A DNA stretch of 64,000 bases. Origin: Achromobacter piechaudii NBRC 102461 (GTDB lineage Bacteria > Pseudomonadota > Gammaproteobacteria > Burkholderiales > Burkholderiaceae_B). How positions within the stretch are numbered: the first letter of the stretch is position 1; the number at the start of each line of letters is the position of its first letter. This document shows positions 61,407 through 64,000 of the stretch, piece by piece. The notes beneath the pieces were generated by a model, which searched no databases, was not told the DNA's origin, and worked only from the letters and a program-made list of their open reading frames with translations. Location of the stretch: contig NZ_BCTK01000006.1 of assembly GCF_001571245.1 (NCBI RefSeq), positions 62,001-126,000 on the forward strand, read 5' to 3'. Position numbers and translations under genes: made by a program.

Positions 61407-62379
61407 GGCCCAGCGCCTGGATCATCTGGCGGTACTTGTCCACTTCCGCTTTGGCATAGGCGTCGGCTTCGGCCTGGCTCATCGGCGCCAGCAGGCGTCG
61501 CCCCTCGGCCTGCATCCGTTCGCGCAGCTCGGGCTGCTCCAGCGCATAAGCCACGGCGCGCCGCAACGTGTCCACTTCCGGCGCCGGCGTGTCCTGGCGC
61601 ACGTAGTAGCCGCCTGCGATGGTGTAGACGAAGTCGGGGATCGCTTTGCTTTGCGAAATCAGCGGCAGCTCGGCAAGCGGTGGCGGCAGCGCATTCGAGA
61701 AGCTGGTCAGGATTTTCAGCTGCTGCTTGGCGGCCATGCCCAGCATCGCCTGCTGGTAGGGCAGCACCGCGAAATCGACCTGGCCGCCAATAAGATCCTG
61801 CAAGGCGGGGGCGGCGCCCCGATAGGGCACGTGCAGGAATTGCGCGCCGACGCGCCGGCCCAGGTACTCCGTCATGATGTGATACAGCGACCCCACGCCG
61901 ACGGTGCCGAACGTCAGCGGTTTGGCGCCGGGACGCTTGGCAAGGTCGATGAATTCATCGACGTTCGAGACCGGCAGGTCGGCGCGCGCGAGCAGCACGA
62001 TAGTGGCTTCGCTGATGGGCTGGGTCAGGCGGAAGTCTTCGGGCTGGTAATGCGCCGCCGCGTTCAGCAACGGGCTGAGGATGACCTCGTTGGGCGAGCC
62101 ATGCAGGAAGGTGTAGCCGTCCGGCGCGCTGGTCAGCACGCGGCGCGCGCCCAGCATGCCCGCGCCGCCTCCCACGTTCTCCACCACCACCTGTTGCCGC
62201 AACGCGTGGGCAATGTGTACGCCGAACTGGCGCGCGGATGCGTCACTGGCGCCGCCGGCAGGATAAGGGACGACCAAGCTCAGGGGCTTCTTTTCGGGGT
62301 AGTCGGCGTAGGCCTGCGGCATGGCGGCGAAGGCCGCGAGGCAAACAGCGGCGGCACGGGCCGGTAGATTCCAATGCAT
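61393..62379 (-). CDS. Bug-family (TctC) tripartite transport receptor
   Basis: 328 residues. Signal peptide ending AYA-D near 25. Bug motifs: YPEKKPLSLVVPYPAGGASDASAR, VVENVGGGAGMLGAR, DGYTFLHGSP, TVGVGSLYHIMTEYLG. Together with the receptor at 58046 it marks the expanded Bug repertoire. No TctA/TctB genes nearby. Convergent with lrp. Confidence 0.9.
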   Translation of the reverse strand: MHWNLPARAAAVCLAAFAAMPQAYADYPEKKPLSLVVPYPAGGASDASARQFGVHIAHALRQQVVVENVGGGAGMLGARRVLTSAPDGYTFLHGSPNEVILSPLLNAAAHYQPEDFRLTQPISEATIVLLARADLPVSNVDEFIDLAKRPGAKPLTFGTVGVGSLYHIMTEYLGRRVGAQFLHVPYRGAAPALQDLIGGQVDFAVLPYQQAMLGMAAKQQLKILTSFSNALPPPLAELPLISQSKAIPDFVYTIAGGYYVRQDTPAPEVDTLRRAVAYALEQPELRERMQAEGRRLLAPMSQAEADAYAKAEVDKYRQMIQALGLKPM

Positions 62380-62521
62380 GCGGCTTCTCCCTGGTCATGG
62401 ATGTGATGGCGCAACCGCATGTCGGGTTGCTGGCAGCAGTCTAGGCAGGGGAGTTTGTCTGCATCAATGACGGGCCTGGGGCTGGATCATTGTGAAATTC
62501 GCAACGATGCTCGGACCACGC

Positions 62522-63445
62522 TCAGGCGCGCCGCGATTGCAGGGCGGGAAAGGTCTTCAGGATGTGGCGCAGCATGCTGGCGGTGGCGGGCGGCAGATGC
62601 CGCCCGGCCAGACTGATGACGTGCGTGCGACTGTTGTTCAGGATGGGATTGGCCAGGGGTAGCGACACCATCTGCCGAAACTGTGCGCCTTTGAGCGGCA
62701 TCGTCAACGGGTTCACCACATAGCCCAGCCCATGGACGGCGAATTCCCAAAGGATCTTGAATGAGTTGGTCAGCAGCGCGGGCTTGAGCTTGACGTTCTC
62801 GTCCAGCTCGGCCGCCTGCATGTGTTGGCGCACGCCGAACGATTCGTCCATGGCGGCCCATCCGTAAGGCGCCAGATCCGATAGCCGCAAGGCGCGCCGC
62901 GAACGGGCAAGCGGATGGTTCTTGTGTACGTGCACGCGCATGGGCGCCGCGCGTGAATAGTGCGATCGCAGGCGCACGTCATTGGGCGGCTGGAACGCCA
63001 ACGCGATCTGCGCGCGTTCCTCGACGATGCAGCGCACAGTTTCGTTCGTGCCGGCGACGTGTATGTTGTAGGTGATGTCGGGATGCTCGTGCACAAAGGA
63101 CAGCAATACCGATTCAAGCAGCATGTCGACGAACCCCTCGCCCAGTGCCAGCTCCACGTGGCCGCGCGTGGCGCTTTTAAGATTGTTGACCTCGGCCTGG
63201 AACGATTCATTCAGGTCTTGCTGGCGGCGCGCGAACAGCGCGACGAGGCGGCCGGCGTCGGTCGGCACGACCCCGCGTCCGCGACGTTCCAGCAACGTCA
63301 AGCCGGTGTCCGACTCCAGGCGCGCGATGGCGCGGCTGATGGCGGACGGGTCGGTGTTCAGCTGGTCGGCGGCCGCGCGCAGCGTGCCGGTTTCGATGAC
63401 TTGCAGCAGGCAGAGTGTCCGCTTGAACTCCAGGACATCATCCAT
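62522..63445 (-). CDS. LysR-family transcriptional regulator
   Basis: 307 residues. HTH in the first 65 residues (TGTLRAAADQLNTDPSAISRAIARLESDTG) and a LysR effector-binding domain. Divergent from the M20 amidohydrolase with 149 bases between them, so it probably regulates that gene. The HTH second helix reads NTDPSAISRAI, normal for the family. Confidence 0.9.
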   Translation of the reverse strand: MDDVLEFKRTLCLLQVIETGTLRAAADQLNTDPSAISRAIARLESDTGLTLLERRGRGVVPTDAGRLVALFARRQQDLNESFQAEVNNLKSATRGHVELALGEGFVDMLLESVLLSFVHEHPDITYNIHVAGTNETVRCIVEERAQIALAFQPPNDVRLRSHYSRAAPMRVHVHKNHPLARSRRALRLSDLAPYGWAAMDESFGVRQHMQAAELDENVKLKPALLTNSFKILWEFAVHGLGYVVNPLTMPLKGAQFRQMVSLPLANPILNNSRTHVISLAGRHLPPATASMLRHILKTFPALQSRRA

Positions 63446-63479
63446 GTCGGGCTTCCTTCGAGACGATCGGGGTCGGTGA

Positions 63480-63518
63480 ATCGTTGCAAAAATCGCATCG
63501 ATATGAAGCGATCGTTGC
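63480..63518. promoter_or_regulatory. Direct repeat and half-palindrome, candidate LysR operator
   Basis: ATCGTTGC occurs at 63480-63487 and 63511-63518, with TCGC...GCGA between them in T-N11-A-like spacing. It is located in the divergent lysR/amidohydrolase promoter region. Confidence 0.45.
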
Positions 63519-63594
63519 CATCGGCTTTGTACCCGCGCCTGTCTATAGTCGATAGCCGTATTTCCCCCAAGTCCGCCTACGGAGACACCGCAAC

Positions 63595-64000
63595 ATGGCT
63601 ATCGTTCCTTCGCCCCTGGACCCCGCGCTGCTGCGCCGGATGCAGCAATGGCGCCACGACCTGCATGCCCATCCCGAAACCGCCTTCAGCGAATTCCGCA
63701 CGGCCGATCTGGTGGCGCGCGAGCTTGAGCGGGCCGGCGCGGTGGTGCATCGCGGGCTGGGCAAGACGGGCGTGGTGGGCACGTTCGCGCGCGGCGATGG
63801 GCCGGTGATCGGCCTGCGCGCCGACATGGACGCGCTGGACATGCAAGAGCTGGGCGAGCCCGCGCACCGCTCGAGCATCGCCGGCAAGATGCATGGCTGC
63901 GGCCACGACGGCCACACGGCCATGCTGCTGGGCGCGGCGCATCATCTGGCAGCCGACCCCGGCTGGCGAGGCACCTTGCATCTGATTTTCCAGCCCGCCG
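63595..64000 (+). CDS. M20 amidohydrolase, hippurate hydrolase/IAA-amino-acid hydrolase type (3' end outside window)
   Basis: The first 135 residues are visible and the frame is open at the window edge. They show WRHDLHAHPE (19-28), GLRADMDALDMQE (about 70-82) and MHGCGHDGHTAMLLGAA (about 99-115), the metal-binding motifs of the M20D hydrolases that cleave N-acyl amino acids. The start is ATG 63595. Divergent LysR regulator upstream. Confidence 0.87.
   Translation, partial: MAIVPSPLDPALLRRMQQWRHDLHAHPETAFSEFRTADLVARELERAGAVVHRGLGKTGVVGTFARGDGPVIGLRADMDALDMQELGEPAHRSSIAGKMHGCGHDGHTAMLLGAAHHLAADPGWRGTLHLIFQPA

Overview
The window reads as a high-GC betaproteobacterial chromosome of the Alcaligenaceae type (Achromobacter/Bordetella-like). 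The pointers are two Bug-family (TctC) solute receptors, a complete otn/den/ltn tetronate-catabolism cluster, a run of LysR, FadR-type and Lrp regulators next to transporters, and Tat-exported PhoX. Genus assignment is inference.

Positions 1-20169 look like the right-hand part of an integrated mobile island. It has a DNA-processing module (MobH/TraI relaxase, TraD coupling protein, DUF4400 membrane protein; 0.9-5.8 kb) with no type IV secretion genes beside it. A dense defence-like cargo follows, all on the minus strand (6.5-18.7 kb): an unnamed two-gene unit (an HNH-TPR-PIN-like 1353-residue protein plus a 641-residue partner), a Shedu (SduA) nuclease, a 249-residue protein with possible ADP-ribosyltransferase motifs, and a PHP-SMC-like ATPase of the TrlF type. 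A tyrosine integrase (18.9-19.9 kb) and a 50-nt copy of the 3' half of a tRNA-Pro(CGG) gene (20120-20169) close the island. By eye its base composition is less GC-rich than what follows.

From 20.2 kb rightwards is ordinary chromosome. 20.2-31.6 kb holds a DUF3606 protein, PhoX behind a near-perfect Pho box, a sigma/anti-sigma/caspase-Sel1 operon, and a lipoprotein/membrane protein/GDPD set. 31.7-33.9 kb is an amidohydrolase plus MFS pair ending at a strong terminator. 34.0-42.3 kb is the tetronate operon (otnC, MFS, otnI, denD, ltnD, otnK, APC permease) with a convergent FadR-type regulator; together the enzymes convert D-erythronate and L-threonate to dihydroxyacetone phosphate. 42.4-45.9 kb is a LysR regulator divergent from an MFS transporter and a DUF2817 peptidase-like protein.

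46.2-54.1 kb is a PotABCD-like ABC importer in unusual order (permease, ATPase, permease, two amidohydrolases, a CobW-type GTPase, then the Tat-dependent binding protein). 54.1-57.0 kb holds a VOC protein and a ZnuD-like TonB receptor behind a Zur-like operator. 57.1-59.1 kb has a second OtnI/Hyi-like isomerase and a Bug receptor. 59.1-64 kb has RhtA-like and LysE-like exporters, an Lrp regulator divergent from the LysE gene, another Bug receptor, and a LysR regulator divergent from an M20 amidohydrolase cut by the window edge.
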